Made by a program: the position numbers and the translations under genes. The notes beneath the pieces were generated by a model, which saw only the letters and a list, made by a program, of their open reading frames with translations, searched no databases and was not told where the DNA came from. From Desmospora profundinema (GTDB lineage: Bacteria > Bacillota > Bacilli > Thermoactinomycetales > DSM-45169), in assembly GCF_031454155.1 (NCBI RefSeq), contig NZ_JAVDQG010000006.1:1-64000 (forward strand): DNA of 64,000 nucleotides, in the 5' to 3' direction. Positions 44,619-52,950 of this stretch are shown here, piece after piece; the stretch's first letter is position 1, and every line of letters begins with the position of its first letter.

Positions 44619-45421
44619 CGGTGGATGGATTGCAATACCATGTGGAAGTGGATGGGGAAGGGCCGGCGTTGTTACTGCTGCATGGCTTCACCGGGTCGGT
44701 GCGGACGTGGGATCCATGGGTGGACCGCTGGTCCGCCCGCTGGCGACTGGTGCGGGTGGATCTGCCCGGTCACGGTCAGAGCGCGGTTCCGGCGGATCCC
44801 GGCCGGATCGCGATGGAACGCGTATGCCGCGACTTGGCGGGGATTCTGGAGCAGCTGGGAGCAGAACGTGCCCACGTGCTGGGTTATTCCATGGGTGGCC
44901 GAACCGCCTTGTCCTTTGCTCTGCTGCATCCGGAGCGGGTGGCTGCGCTGGTGTTGGAAAGCGCTTCCCCCGGCCTGGCGGGTGAAGAAGAGAGACGGGA
45001 ACGGGCGACCCGGGATGAAGTCCTGGCCCGCCGGATCGAAGTGGAGGGAGTGCCCGCCTTCATCCGGTGGTGGGAAGAAATCCCCCTCTTTGCCAGCCAG
45101 AAGCGGCTTCCTACCGAGATCCGGGAAAGGATTCGTGCGGAACGGTTGTCCCACAGTCCCGCCGGGTTGGCCGCCAGTCTGCGAGGAATGGGAACGGGGA
45201 TACAGCCTTCGTGGTGGGACCGGCTGGATTCGCTTCACCATCCTGCTCTTTTGCTGGTGGGGGAAGAGGACCGGAAGTTTTTCGAAGTGGCACGCCGCAT
45301 GAAAGCCCGCCTCCCCTGTGCCCATCTGGAGATAGCAGCGGATGTGGGACATGCCGTCCATGTGGAACGGCCTGATTTTTTTGGTACAATAGTGACGGAC
45401 TTTATTTTAAAGAACCGCTAG
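44609..45421 (+). CDS. menH: SHCHC synthase MenH (alpha/beta hydrolase)
   Basis: A 270-residue alpha/beta-hydrolase that removes pyruvate from SEPHCHC to give SHCHC. The nucleophile is S94 in GYSMGGRTA, the oxyanion region is LLLHGFTGSVRTW, and the catalytic His is in DVGHAVHVERPDFF. ATG 44609 overlaps the menD stop and follows GAGGAGGG. It ends at 45421, after which a 250-base leader precedes menB. A TACAAT at about 45385 could be a promoter for menB. Confidence 0.9.
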   Translation: MELTVDGLQYHVEVDGEGPALLLLHGFTGSVRTWDPWVDRWSARWRLVRVDLPGHGQSAVPADPGRIAMERVCRDLAGILEQLGAERAHVLGYSMGGRTALSFALLHPERVAALVLESASPGLAGEEERRERATRDEVLARRIEVEGVPAFIRWWEEIPLFASQKRLPTEIRERIRAERLSHSPAGLAASLRGMGTGIQPSWWDRLDSLHHPALLLVGEEDRKFFEVARRMKARLPCAHLEIAADVGHAVHVERPDFFGTIVTDFILKNR

Positions 45422-45604
45422 TACAGGATCGCAGAATGATTCACCTACAGAGCGACTCGGCAGTGGGGAAGGCGTCCTTTGTGCCTTCATCTTCGAATAA
45501 ACGTAAGATCAATCTGGAAGCACTTACAGCACCCATCTTGCGATGCACCCCCGCTGCTGGTCGTGCATTCCCCTGTTGTGTGATTACATAATGAAGCGAT
45601 CTGG

Positions 45605-45670
45605 TCTGCGTACCGAAGGAGGAAGCCCTTCCAGGACGACAATTTAGAGGAGCTTCGCCCAAAAAAGGAG
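45605..45670 (+). promoter_or_regulatory. Leader motif shared with the M32 leader (copy 2)
   Basis: It matches 15978-16040 in sequence, order of elements and position before the ribosome binding site, with a conserved core CAGGACGAC and a stem GAAGG/CCTTC. It forms the last part of a 250-base menH-menB spacer. The rest of the spacer contains further hairpins (AAGGC/GCCTT near 45470) but no T-box or known riboswitch consensus. Confidence 0.5.
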
Positions 45671-45678
45671 GAAGAAAA

Positions 45679-46497
45679 ATGGCTGTTGAGTGGAAGAGCC
45701 TTCGTCAATACGAAGATATCAAATACGAATATTATAACGGGATCGCCAAGGTTACGATCAACCGTCCGGAAGTGCGCAACGCATTCCGTCCCCAGACGGT
45801 GATGGAGATGATCGATGCGTTTTCCCGCGCACGGGATAATGCCGAGGTCGGGGTGATCATCCTGGCCGGTGAAGGGGACAAAGCCTTCTGTTCCGGCGGG
45901 GATCAAAAGGTGCGCGGTCACGGCGGGTACGTGGGGGATGATGAAATCCCGCGTCTCAATGTACTGGACTTGCAGCGGCTCATCCGCACCATTCCCAAAC
46001 CGGTGATCGCCATGGTATCGGGTTACGCCATCGGGGGCGGTCATGTGCTGCACGTGGTGTGCGACTTAACCATTGCCGCCGACAATGCCATCTTCGGCCA
46101 GACCGGACCCAAGGTGGGCAGTTTTGACGCCGGTTACGGTGCCGGATACCTGGCTCGCATCGTCGGCCACAAAAAAGCCCGGGAAATCTGGTATCTCTGC
46201 CGGCAGTACAATGCCCAGGAAGCCCTGGACATGGGCTTGGTCAACACCGTGGTTCCTTTGGAGAAATTGGAGGAAGAGACCATTCAGTGGTGCGAAGAGA
46301 TCCTGGAGAAGTCCCCGACGGCACTTCGCTTCCTGAAAGCATCCTTCAACGCGGACACCGATGGATTGGCGGGTCTCCAGCAGATGGGCGGCGACGCCAC
46401 GCTCCTCTACTACACCACCGATGAAGCCAAAGAAGGACGGGACGCCTTTAAGGAAAAACGGAAGCCCGATTTCGGGAAGTTTCCCCGTTTCCCGTGA
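45679..46497 (+). CDS. menB: 1,4-dihydroxy-2-naphthoyl-CoA synthase MenB
   Basis: A 272-residue crotonase-fold enzyme that closes the naphthoquinone ring from OSB-CoA. The oxyanion-hole loops are [15 protein letters not shown] and [20 protein letters not shown]. The catalytic Asp region is [17 protein letters not shown], and the conserved C-terminal tail ends [11 protein letters not shown]. The ATG follows AAAAAAGGAGGAAG. It is followed by a terminator, and menE begins 125 bases later with its own -10-like TATAAT, so menB may form a separate transcript. Confidence 0.95.
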   Translation: MAVEWKSLRQYEDIKYEYYNGIAKVTINRPEVRNAFRPQTVMEMIDAFSRARDNAEVGVIILAGEGDKAFCSGGDQKVRGHGGYVGDDEIPRLNVLDLQRLIRTIPKPVIAMVSGYAIGGGHVLHVVCDLTIAADNAIFGQTGPKVGSFDAGYGAGYLARIVGHKKAREIWYLCRQYNAQEALDMGLVNTVVPLEKLEEETIQWCEEILEKSPTALRFLKASFNADTDGLAGLQQMGGDATLLYYTTDEAKEGRDAFKEKRKPDFGKFPRFP

Positions 46498-46502
46498 TAT
46501 GG

Positions 46503-46527
46503 ACCACCCCAAACGGGGTGGTTTTTT
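46503..46527 (+). terminator. Terminator after menB
   Basis: ACCACCCC / GGGGTGGT with a 4-base loop, then TTTTTTG. Confidence 0.8.
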
Positions 46528-46621
46528 GTCCGTTAAGGAAAGTGGTTGGTCGCGGTTTAGGTATAATGGAGAAAAGCGGCTCCTTAAACAGTGGTGTGGA
46601 CGTAAAGAGGTGGATCGTGAC

Positions 46622-48121
46622 ATGGAGCAGATGAGTAACGAAATGCCGCACTGGTTGACGAAGCGGGCGTTTCTTACCCCTGATCGGGAAGCCGTTTCCG
46701 ACGGGAGGAGGAGCTGGAGCTTTTGGGAGCTGAAGGAGCGGGCACGGGATGTGGCCCGCCGGTTGGCCCGGTTGGGTGTGGGCCGGGGGGATCGGGTGGC
46801 CGTTCTGATGGACAACCATCTCGATTATGCCGCATGGATTCATGCGATTTCCTTCCTGGGTGCGGTGGCGGTTCCGCTCAATACCCGCCTCGCCCCGGCG
46901 GAATGGGGATGGCAAGTGGCGGATGCGGAAGCGAAGGTGTGGGTATTTGACGAGTCGCTGGAAGAACGGGTATGTGAAGCAGATGAAGCCGGTTGGGAGG
47001 CAGTACGGATCTCCCGCCAGGAAATAGCGTCGACTTCTCCGGCGGAAGTGGAGCTGGTGGAGCGAATTTGCCTAACCGATCCAGCCACCATGATGTACAC
47101 CTCCGGTACCACCGGCCGCCCCAAGGGCGTTATCCTGACCTATGGCAACCACTGGTGGAATGCGATGGGCTCTGTCCTCAACCTGGGATTGCAGGAGGAT
47201 AAGTGGTTGGCCTGCGTTCCCCTGTTTCATATGAGCGGTCTGTCCATTTTGATGCGCGGAGTGATCTACGGGATGGCGGTGGAAATACAGGCGGGTTTTG
47301 ATCCGGCAGAAGCCAACCGGTCCATCCACGAGCGCGGAGTCACCATCGTATCCGTGGTGAGCAACATGGCGGCACGGATGTTGGATGATCTGGGGGAGCA
47401 GACGTATCCCCTTTCGTTTCGGTGTTTGCTGCTGGGCGGGGGGCCGGCCCCCCGCCCATTGCTGGAACGGTGCAGGGATAAGGGGGTGCCAGTCTTTCAA
47501 ACTTACGGCATGACGGAGACGGCATCACAGGCGGCCACCCTGTCGCCGGAGGGCAGTTTGGCTAGGCTGGGATCGGCGGGTAAGCCGCTCTTTCCGGGAG
47601 AACTCACCATCCGCAAGGGGGATCAAACGTTGCCTCCCGGTGAAGAGGGGGAAATCGCCGTACGCGCCCCCTATGTTACTCCAGGGTATTGGAAGCGGCC
47701 GGATGCTACCCGGGAGGCCATTCGGGACGGGTGGTTATACACAGGGGACATCGGGTATGTGGATGAACAAGGATTTTTATATGTGCTGGACCGGCGCAGC
47801 GACCTCATCCTGTCGGGTGGAGAAAATGTCTACCCGGCTGAAGTGGAGGCGGTACTCTTATCCCACCCCGCTGTGGCGGAAGCGGGGGTGGTGGGAAAAA
47901 CCGATGCCCGCTGGGGAGAAGTGCCGGTTGCGTTTGTCGTCCTCCGGAGCGAAGGGGGGGTGGACGAGCAAGTTTTGATCCGGCACTGCCGGGAACGGCT
48001 GGCCCGATACAAAGTGCCTGTCCAAATCATCTGGACGGATGCGCTGCCCCGCAATGCCTCCAATAAAGTGTTGCGGCGAAAGTTGAAAGCAAAATTGGAA
48101 CAAAGGATGAACGAGGGATGA
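46622..48121 (+). CDS. menE: o-Succinylbenzoate-CoA ligase MenE
   Basis: A 499-residue ATP-dependent acyl-CoA ligase that activates OSB for ring closure. The AMP-binding signature is MYTSGTTGRPKGV, the adenine loop QTYGMTETASQ, the acid motif YTGDIGYVDEQGF and the catalytic lysine in NKVLRRKLK. ATG 46622 follows AAAGAGGTGG; an upstream frame extension overlaps menB and is rejected. The stop overlaps the menC start. Confidence 0.93.
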   Translation: MEQMSNEMPHWLTKRAFLTPDREAVSDGRRSWSFWELKERARDVARRLARLGVGRGDRVAVLMDNHLDYAAWIHAISFLGAVAVPLNTRLAPAEWGWQVADAEAKVWVFDESLEERVCEADEAGWEAVRISRQEIASTSPAEVELVERICLTDPATMMYTSGTTGRPKGVILTYGNHWWNAMGSVLNLGLQEDKWLACVPLFHMSGLSILMRGVIYGMAVEIQAGFDPAEANRSIHERGVTIVSVVSNMAARMLDDLGEQTYPLSFRCLLLGGGPAPRPLLERCRDKGVPVFQTYGMTETASQAATLSPEGSLARLGSAGKPLFPGELTIRKGDQTLPPGEEGEIAVRAPYVTPGYWKRPDATREAIRDGWLYTGDIGYVDEQGFLYVLDRRSDLILSGGENVYPAEVEAVLLSHPAVAEAGVVGKTDARWGEVPVAFVVLRSEGGVDEQVLIRHCRERLARYKVPVQIIWTDALPRNASNKVLRRKLKAKLEQRMNEG

Positions 48122-49227
48122 AAGCGGAACGAATTCGGCTCCACCACATTCGGATGCAGTTAAAACAGCCCTTTGCAAACAGTCTTACCACAGTGACCGA
48201 CCGTGATCTCATCCTCGTCGAATTGCTGACGGCGGCCGGGGTAACCGGATGGGGGGAATGTGTCGCTTTCGACACGCCTTGGTATACGGAGGAGACGGTG
48301 GGAACCGCCTGGCACATGATGGAGGATGTTTTGATGCCGTTGTTGAGCGATACATTGTGGGACCATCCCGATCAGGTATCGGAACGGTTTGATGCGGTTC
48401 GCGGAAACCGGATGGCCAAGGCCGCCCTGGAAGGAGCCGTGTGGGATGCCTATGCCAAGGAGCAAGACATCTCCTTAGCACAAGCGTTGGGCGGGGAACG
48501 GGAGCGGATCCCGGCGGGAGTGGCTGTGGGGACCAACGCTTCCGTCGACGAGATGTTGCGGCAGATCGAAGAACGGGTAGCGGAGGGGTATCGCCGGGTG
48601 AAGGTGAAGGTGGGTCCCGGTGCCGACGTGGACGTGATCGCCGCGATCCGGGAGCGCTTTCCCGCACTGCCCTTGATGGCCGATGCCAATTCGGCGTATA
48701 CGTTGGAAGATATCCATCATCTGAAGCAGCTGGATCCTTTTGAACTGATGATGCTGGAACAGCCGTTGGCGGCCGATGATTTGGTGGATCATGCCCGCCT
48801 GCAGCAGGCGTTGTCCACTCCGATTTGTCTGGACGAAAGCCTTCTCAGCCGGGAAGATGCCCGTCGGGCATGGGAGCTGGGGAGTTGCCGGGTGGTCAAT
48901 GTGAAACCGGGTCGGGTGGGGGGGCTGAGCGAAGCGCGTCGCATCCATGACTTTTGCGGAACGCGGGGCATCCCGCTGTGGGTCGGGGGGATGCTGGAAT
49001 CCGGGATTGCCCGGGCGCACAACATCGCGTTGGCATCGTTGCCCCATTTTACCCTGCCTGGAGATCTCTCCGCTTCGGCCCGCTATTGGTACCAGGATCT
49101 GATTCATCCCGAAGTGACGGTGAGGGAAGGATTCATCACAGTTCCAAACGGCCCCGGAATCGGTTTTGAAGTGGATGTGGAACGGGTAAACCATTTGCGT
49201 GTTAGACGATCCGACCGAATGCTGTGA
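48118..49227 (+). CDS. menC: o-Succinylbenzoate synthase MenC
   Basis: A 369-residue enolase-superfamily enzyme that dehydrates SHCHC to OSB. The catalytic lysines lie in RVKVKVGPG and NVKPGRVGG. The metal ligands are D in LMADANSAYT, E in MLEQPL and D in CLDESLL. The ATG overlaps the menE stop. The sequence fits the N-succinylamino-acid racemase/OSBS group of Firmicutes, so racemase side activity is possible. A decayed copy of its 3' end lies at 49448. Confidence 0.92.
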   Translation: MKAERIRLHHIRMQLKQPFANSLTTVTDRDLILVELLTAAGVTGWGECVAFDTPWYTEETVGTAWHMMEDVLMPLLSDTLWDHPDQVSERFDAVRGNRMAKAALEGAVWDAYAKEQDISLAQALGGERERIPAGVAVGTNASVDEMLRQIEERVAEGYRRVKVKVGPGADVDVIAAIRERFPALPLMADANSAYTLEDIHHLKQLDPFELMMLEQPLAADDLVDHARLQQALSTPICLDESLLSREDARRAWELGSCRVVNVKPGRVGGLSEARRIHDFCGTRGIPLWVGGMLESGIARAHNIALASLPHFTLPGDLSASARYWYQDLIHPEVTVREGFITVPNGPGIGFEVDVERVNHLRVRRSDRML

Positions 49228-49270
49228 GCCTTTTTTTGAAAGCAAATCATACAGGTTTTTTCGCACGTAA

Positions 49271-49305
49271 AAGCCACTAATGAGTCGGCATCTCATTAGT
49301 GGCTA
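49271..49305 (-). terminator. Inverted repeat after menC, terminator-like on the minus strand
   Basis: AGCCACTAATGAG (49271-49283) / CTCATTAGTGGCT with a 7-base loop. It is followed by TTTT only on the minus strand, although no clear minus-strand gene precedes it. On the plus strand it may still act as a weak menC terminator. Confidence 0.45.
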
Positions 49306-49447
49306 TAGGCCCACGGTGGGGCAGTTCTCAAGACGTTCTCTCTTGCCCTTATTATACACGTTTCATGGGAGCATATTCAACTTTCAGTAAAAACGGACGT
49401 GGTATGATATCCGTCCGGTATATTTTAGCTTCCAAAATAAATGGCGA

Positions 49448-49680
49448 TGCGTAAATAAACATCGGAAAGCGGGACATCCCCCTGGAGGTTGGGGGGCTGG
49501 AATCTGGGACACCCGAACGTACAACGGAACTTTGCATCATGTCCCACTTCACCTTGGCAGGAGATCTCTTTGCTTTCGGCAAGAATTCATCACTGTGCCA
49601 CAAAGTCCTGGAATCGGTTTTGAAGTGTATGTGGAACGGGTAAAGACTTGGGTGTTCGATGATCAACCCAAATGCGGTGA
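49448..49680 (+). pseudogene. Decayed partial copy of the menC 3' end
   Basis: From about 49468 the sequence follows menC positions 48966-49227. Matching stretches are GGGCATCCC/GGACATCCC, TGGAATC, CCTGGAGATCTCT/GGCAGGAGATCTCT, a deletion of about 45 bases, GGAATCGGTTTTGAAGTG and GTGGAACGGGTAAA, then the stop region. Many substitutions and frameshifts show that it is old. No intact protein is made. A tandem partial duplication is the simplest origin. Confidence 0.75.
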
Positions 49681-49740
49681 TGCTTCCTCTCCTAAACACA
49701 GATGCTGCAGTTTTAGAAACCTGTACACCATGTTGATCCC

Positions 49741-49779
49741 ATCAATCCCCGTGGGGAGACTCTCCCCACGGGGATTGAT
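49741..49779. repeat. Perfect 18-bp-arm palindrome
   Basis: ATCAATCCCCGTGGGGAG (49741-49758) and its exact complement (49762-49779) flank a 3-base centre. Neither side carries a U-tract. Each arm itself contains CCCCGTGGGG. It lies in a gene-free stretch between the menC remnant and the gene at 50008. Confidence 0.65.
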
Positions 49780-49939
49780 ATGAGAAGGATTGTGGCCGGA
49801 GGAGAGAGTTTGACTCATCGAGTACCAGTCTCACAAAGATCACGAGAAGTAAAATGCAAATCATCAGCTTAAAATACGAAGCGATATGTGAGTTATAAAT
49901 CGTATCTCCTCTAAAAATAGTTAAAATTTTAAAATTAAA

Positions 49940-49968
49940 TTGACCTTTATCAATCACTATCATAAAAT
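49940..49968 (+). promoter_or_regulatory. Sigma-A promoter of the DUF6875-like gene
   Basis: TTGACC (49940-49945) and TAAAAT (49963-49968) with a 17-base spacer, 40 bases before the start. Confidence 0.6.
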
Positions 49969-50007
49969 AGAATTGGTTTTAAAATATAATCCAAAAGAGG
50001 TGAAAAA

Positions 50008-50691
50008 ATGAAATTGGATTGTAAGCAAGGTTATACTCTGGATGAAGTGAAACTTTTTTTAAGTCACCAAGAAGCACTAAAAAAAGCCTATGACTATGTT
50101 GTCAACTTTGCTGCGAAACCTCATCCGGAAAGGGGCAAGCCTGGGGCCGTCTGCCCGTTTCTTCCCAAGGCGATAAAACTGGACACGATTTGGATGGCTG
50201 TCGTGGATAAACAGACGCCTAACCGAGAGGAGATCATAGGGGATTTGGAACATTATATCGAATGGTTTAAGCATATCAATCCCCTGACCGGGGAGGAGCG
50301 AAGATACAAATCCCTCATCCTGATTTTCCCCGGAATCGGAGAAAACGAGGCGCCAACGTTGATTGATTCCATACATCAAATGTACAAGCGGCACTTGGTT
50401 TACCATGAGCTGATGATCGGCGATTTTCATGCACTTAGTACCACTCCCGGTCTGTACAATCCAACCTTTTATCCGTTACGCAGTTCGGTTCCGATGATTG
50501 CCATTCGCTATCTGATCGAGGAAGATTTGCCATTCTTGACTCAACCGTTTGATCCGCCGGAAGTTCGCATACAATTTCTGGAGGGATACCTTCATTCCTT
50601 GGGAGACACACTCTCCACTCACAGTCGGACAACGGCGGAATCGGCATTGGCTCAAGCAAGAGGAGAACGAACAAAATCTTCCATGAAGTAA
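50008..50691 (+). CDS. Conserved protein of unknown function (DUF6875-like)
   Basis: A 227-residue soluble protein. Near residue 40 it has HPERGKPGAVCPFLPKAI, a pattern with a conserved VCPF cysteine that I associate with DUF6875 proteins (family call tentative). Later blocks are LILIFPGI and LYNPTFYPLRSSVPMIAIRYL. No signal peptide or membrane segment. The ATG follows AAAAGAGGTG. The LysE-type exporter gene starts 24 bases later, so the two probably form an operon. A role around amino-acid-derived metabolite production or protection is only inferred from this pairing. Confidence 0.65.
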   Translation: MKLDCKQGYTLDEVKLFLSHQEALKKAYDYVVNFAAKPHPERGKPGAVCPFLPKAIKLDTIWMAVVDKQTPNREEIIGDLEHYIEWFKHINPLTGEERRYKSLILIFPGIGENEAPTLIDSIHQMYKRHLVYHELMIGDFHALSTTPGLYNPTFYPLRSSVPMIAIRYLIEEDLPFLTQPFDPPEVRIQFLEGYLHSLGDTLSTHSRTTAESALAQARGERTKSSMK

Positions 50692-50715
50692 CCAAGTCTA
50701 AGGAGGCGTCAGGAG

Positions 50716-51333
50716 GTGGAATTTGTTATTGTTGCTGCAACCTTCGGAATTTCCGCAGGGTTTGCACCCGGTCCATTTATGGCGTTGATTTTGACAGAAA
50801 GCCTTAGCGGCGGATGGAGAAGAGGAGTCCTTGCATCCATGGCCCCCCTGATTACAGACGGGGCCATGATCCTCTTGTCCCTGTGGATGTTGAGTGCGTT
50901 TTCCCCCCCGATGTTTGCTGTCATGGAGGGGGTGGGCGGTCTGGTGATGTTCTATTTCGGCTACAGTACATGGAAGATCCGAGAGGCTCGTCCTGAAAGG
51001 GAGGAAGCTGTTGCATATGAAGGGGCGTCTGGGCTTGCGCCACTTTGGAGGGGAATTGCAGTCAATGCGTTGAACCCGACTGCTTGGCTGTTTTGGTTTA
51101 CCGCCGGAGGTACATTTCTTCAGCGTGCCTATTCTGCCGGGACCATACCGGTACTTCTGTTTTTACTGGTCTTTTTCACTCTGCTGATTGGGAGTAAGGT
51201 TCTTGTGGCGGTTGTAACAGGACAGCGTTGGATCGGGGGGCGGTTACACCGAACCCTTTTAATGTCAAGCGGAGCGGCTTTATGGGGGCTCGGTGTTTAC
51301 GCACTATTCAATGGTCTCTCCTATTTTCTTTGA
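50716..51333 (+). CDS. LysE-family amino-acid/metabolite exporter
   Basis: A 205-residue membrane protein with six hydrophobic segments that exports amino acids or related small molecules. The LysE/RhtB start motif GFAPGPFMALILTESL (15-30) and the central ALNPTAWLFWFTAGGTF are diagnostic. GTG 50716 is used, with AGGAGG overlapping just upstream. It is the second gene of the pair with the DUF6875-like gene. The substrate is unknown. Confidence 0.85.
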   Translation: MEFVIVAATFGISAGFAPGPFMALILTESLSGGWRRGVLASMAPLITDGAMILLSLWMLSAFSPPMFAVMEGVGGLVMFYFGYSTWKIREARPEREEAVAYEGASGLAPLWRGIAVNALNPTAWLFWFTAGGTFLQRAYSAGTIPVLLFLLVFFTLLIGSKVLVAVVTGQRWIGGRLHRTLLMSSGAALWGLGVYALFNGLSYFL

Positions 51334-51454
51334 GACAACATTGTTTTCGGTGGACTTAGAGTCTTTTTTAAAAAACGGCAAGAGGACTGTCCATTTCTTC
51401 CAAAAAAGGGTAAAATGGAGCCGGACAGAGATAGATGAAAGAGGGTTATGTCCC

Positions 51455-51865
51455 ATGATCAAGCCGGTGATCCGTATCTCCTTGTTGTCTTTTGGTGGAG
51501 GCGTGGCGGCACAATGGTTGATCTTCGCCCTTTACCTGTCATCCGTGATGGGCCAGATGGACGGAACATTGTGGTTGTTGTTGGTTTTGTATCTGTCATC
51601 GGAGACCCTGCTGTTGTCGGCGCTCCTTTTTTTCGGGTGTGGTGTTCCCTTGTATTCCGTGGTGCTTCAAAGTGTCCGCAAGGATCAACCCGGTGTCTAT
51701 CCCCTCCTGACCGTGTTGATATGCTTGGCAATGGGGATCGGGGTGTATTGGTGGAACGGAACTTTTGATTGGCGTTTCTTTGCGCTGTTGCTTCCTGCGG
51801 CATTTTTCTTCGGAGGACTGTGGTGGAATCGGTTCGTCGTGGACCGGGAGGCGGTGTTTTCCTGA
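51455..51865 (+). CDS. Four-helix membrane protein of unknown function
   Basis: A 136-residue protein with four hydrophobic segments (about 7-31, 38-63, 79-97 and 104-125) and short charged loops. ATG 51455 follows AAAGAGGG; the frame open to the left overlaps the LysE gene. Its last base is immediately next to the stop of the converging gene (TGATCA holds both stop codons). No family recognised. Confidence 0.6.
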   Translation: MIKPVIRISLLSFGGGVAAQWLIFALYLSSVMGQMDGTLWLLLVLYLSSETLLLSALLFFGCGVPLYSVVLQSVRKDQPGVYPLLTVLICLAMGIGVYWWNGTFDWRFFALLLPAAFFFGGLWWNRFVVDREAVFS

Positions 51866-52201
51866 TCAGGTGGCTCGTTCAAACTCGTGTACCCACATCA
51901 CCATGTCAAAAGACCAGGGGACTCCGGGATGGATGTGATTGAGGTAGGACATGTATGCTTTCTTGTCTATTTGTCCTTCCTGTACGGCATCCCGATCATT
52001 CATGGCACCCAAGGTTTGACGGTAGACGGCTGTGATGATAAATGGCTGGTTCTCGAGAATCATTTGTTCTCCGGGATAGGCATAAAGACCGTTACGTCGT
52101 TGGGCTTTTTTTTTGCCTGCCAGCACCCGCTGCACATCCTCTTGCCGGGTGATCAGTCGCTCGATGGAACAGGTTTTTTGGGGGTATTCGGCTTGATTCA
52201 T
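51866..52201 (-). CDS. Small ASCH-like domain protein
   Basis: A 111-residue soluble protein with a pattern like ASCH/PUA-fold domains: a basic helix RQEDVQRVLAGKKKAQRRNG, then GEQMILENQPFIITAVYRQ, and a C-terminal WSFDMVMWVHEFER. ASCH domains are thought to bind RNA or modified nucleosides. The ATG follows GAGGAGGG. Convergent with the previous gene with no spacer and no visible terminator. The fold assignment is tentative. Confidence 0.6.
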   Translation of the reverse strand: MNQAEYPQKTCSIERLITRQEDVQRVLAGKKKAQRRNGLYAYPGEQMILENQPFIITAVYRQTLGAMNDRDAVQEGQIDKKAYMSYLNHIHPGVPWSFDMVMWVHEFERAT

Positions 52202-52365
52202 CTCGCTTTCCCTCCTCGATAAGGATCTTTATCCGTATTCCCGTGTGGCATTGATTTCATGGTATCGGTTTTGTGAACGCGAAAAGTGCGCAGGGATCCG
52301 GGCGGAAAACAGCGAAAATAATTTGTAGACGTGCGGTTGAAGCAATGGCAGAAAGGAATAAGAAC

Positions 52366-52884
52366 ATGAAGTGGAAGGTCAGGCCGTATCATCCTGCTAC
52401 GGATGAGGAGACGATTATTCGGTTTCACTTGGAATTGTTGCGTGAACATTACAAACTCTGGTCACAGATTACCGAGTCAGATTATGATCCCGATTACTGG
52501 GAGCAGATGATGCGGGAAAAAGAGGTGGGCCGCCGCTGGGGAGAGGAGCTGGCGGAACGCGTCGGGCAAAAGCATGTCTATCTGCGTGTATTTACACCAC
52601 CGGATGATGACCATCCGATCGGTTATCTCTATCAGGACATTCGACCGGACCCCCATATGTTTCATCCCGCAGGATATATCAACGAGATCTACCTGGAGCC
52701 CGCCTATCGGGGCCGCGGCTGGTCCCGGGCGATGCTGGAAGATGGGGAGCATTGGTTTCGCGAGCGCGGGATTGCCACCCGTCAGGTGTTCGTCACCAGC
52801 AACAACCTGGCCGCTGTCAAGCTCTACACTTCTCTCGGTTATCGCGTGGCAGACTATCGGATGATGAAAGCGGAAGATGAATAG
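52366..52884 (+). CDS. GNAT-family N-acetyltransferase
   Basis: A 172-residue acetyl-CoA-dependent transferase. The acetyl-CoA-binding motif A is YINEIYLEPAYRGRGWSRAML (Q/R-x-x-G-x-G/A type), and motif B is the C-terminal NNLAAVKLYTSLGYRV. ATG 52366 follows GAAAGGA; an upstream in-frame ATG (52345) is a weaker alternative. The substrate is unknown. Confidence 0.85.
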   Translation: MKWKVRPYHPATDEETIIRFHLELLREHYKLWSQITESDYDPDYWEQMMREKEVGRRWGEELAERVGQKHVYLRVFTPPDDDHPIGYLYQDIRPDPHMFHPAGYINEIYLEPAYRGRGWSRAMLEDGEHWFRERGIATRQVFVTSNNLAAVKLYTSLGYRVADYRMMKAEDE

Positions 52885-52950
52885 GTTTGTTCCCTTTTGG
52901 CATGAGGAATAGGTTAGTGCAGTCAGATATTTAGGTTAGGAGGAATTTTT

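Noticed and set aside
45422-45678. T-box or tRNA-like leader before menB
   Set aside because: No T-box sequence (TGGNACCGCG type), no specifier loop and no terminator before the start; only the motif shared with the M32 leader was kept.
49352-49699. Minus-strand frame of 115 codons downstream of menC
   Set aside because: It is the complement of the decayed menC copy. The plus-strand alignment to menC explains the sequence.
49742-49963. 73-codon minus-strand frame with one hydrophobic segment
   Set aside because: It has a weakly toxin-like membrane helix and a GAGGAG inside, but no good start after that site. It ends in the perfect palindrome. Possible but not supported enough to list as a gene.
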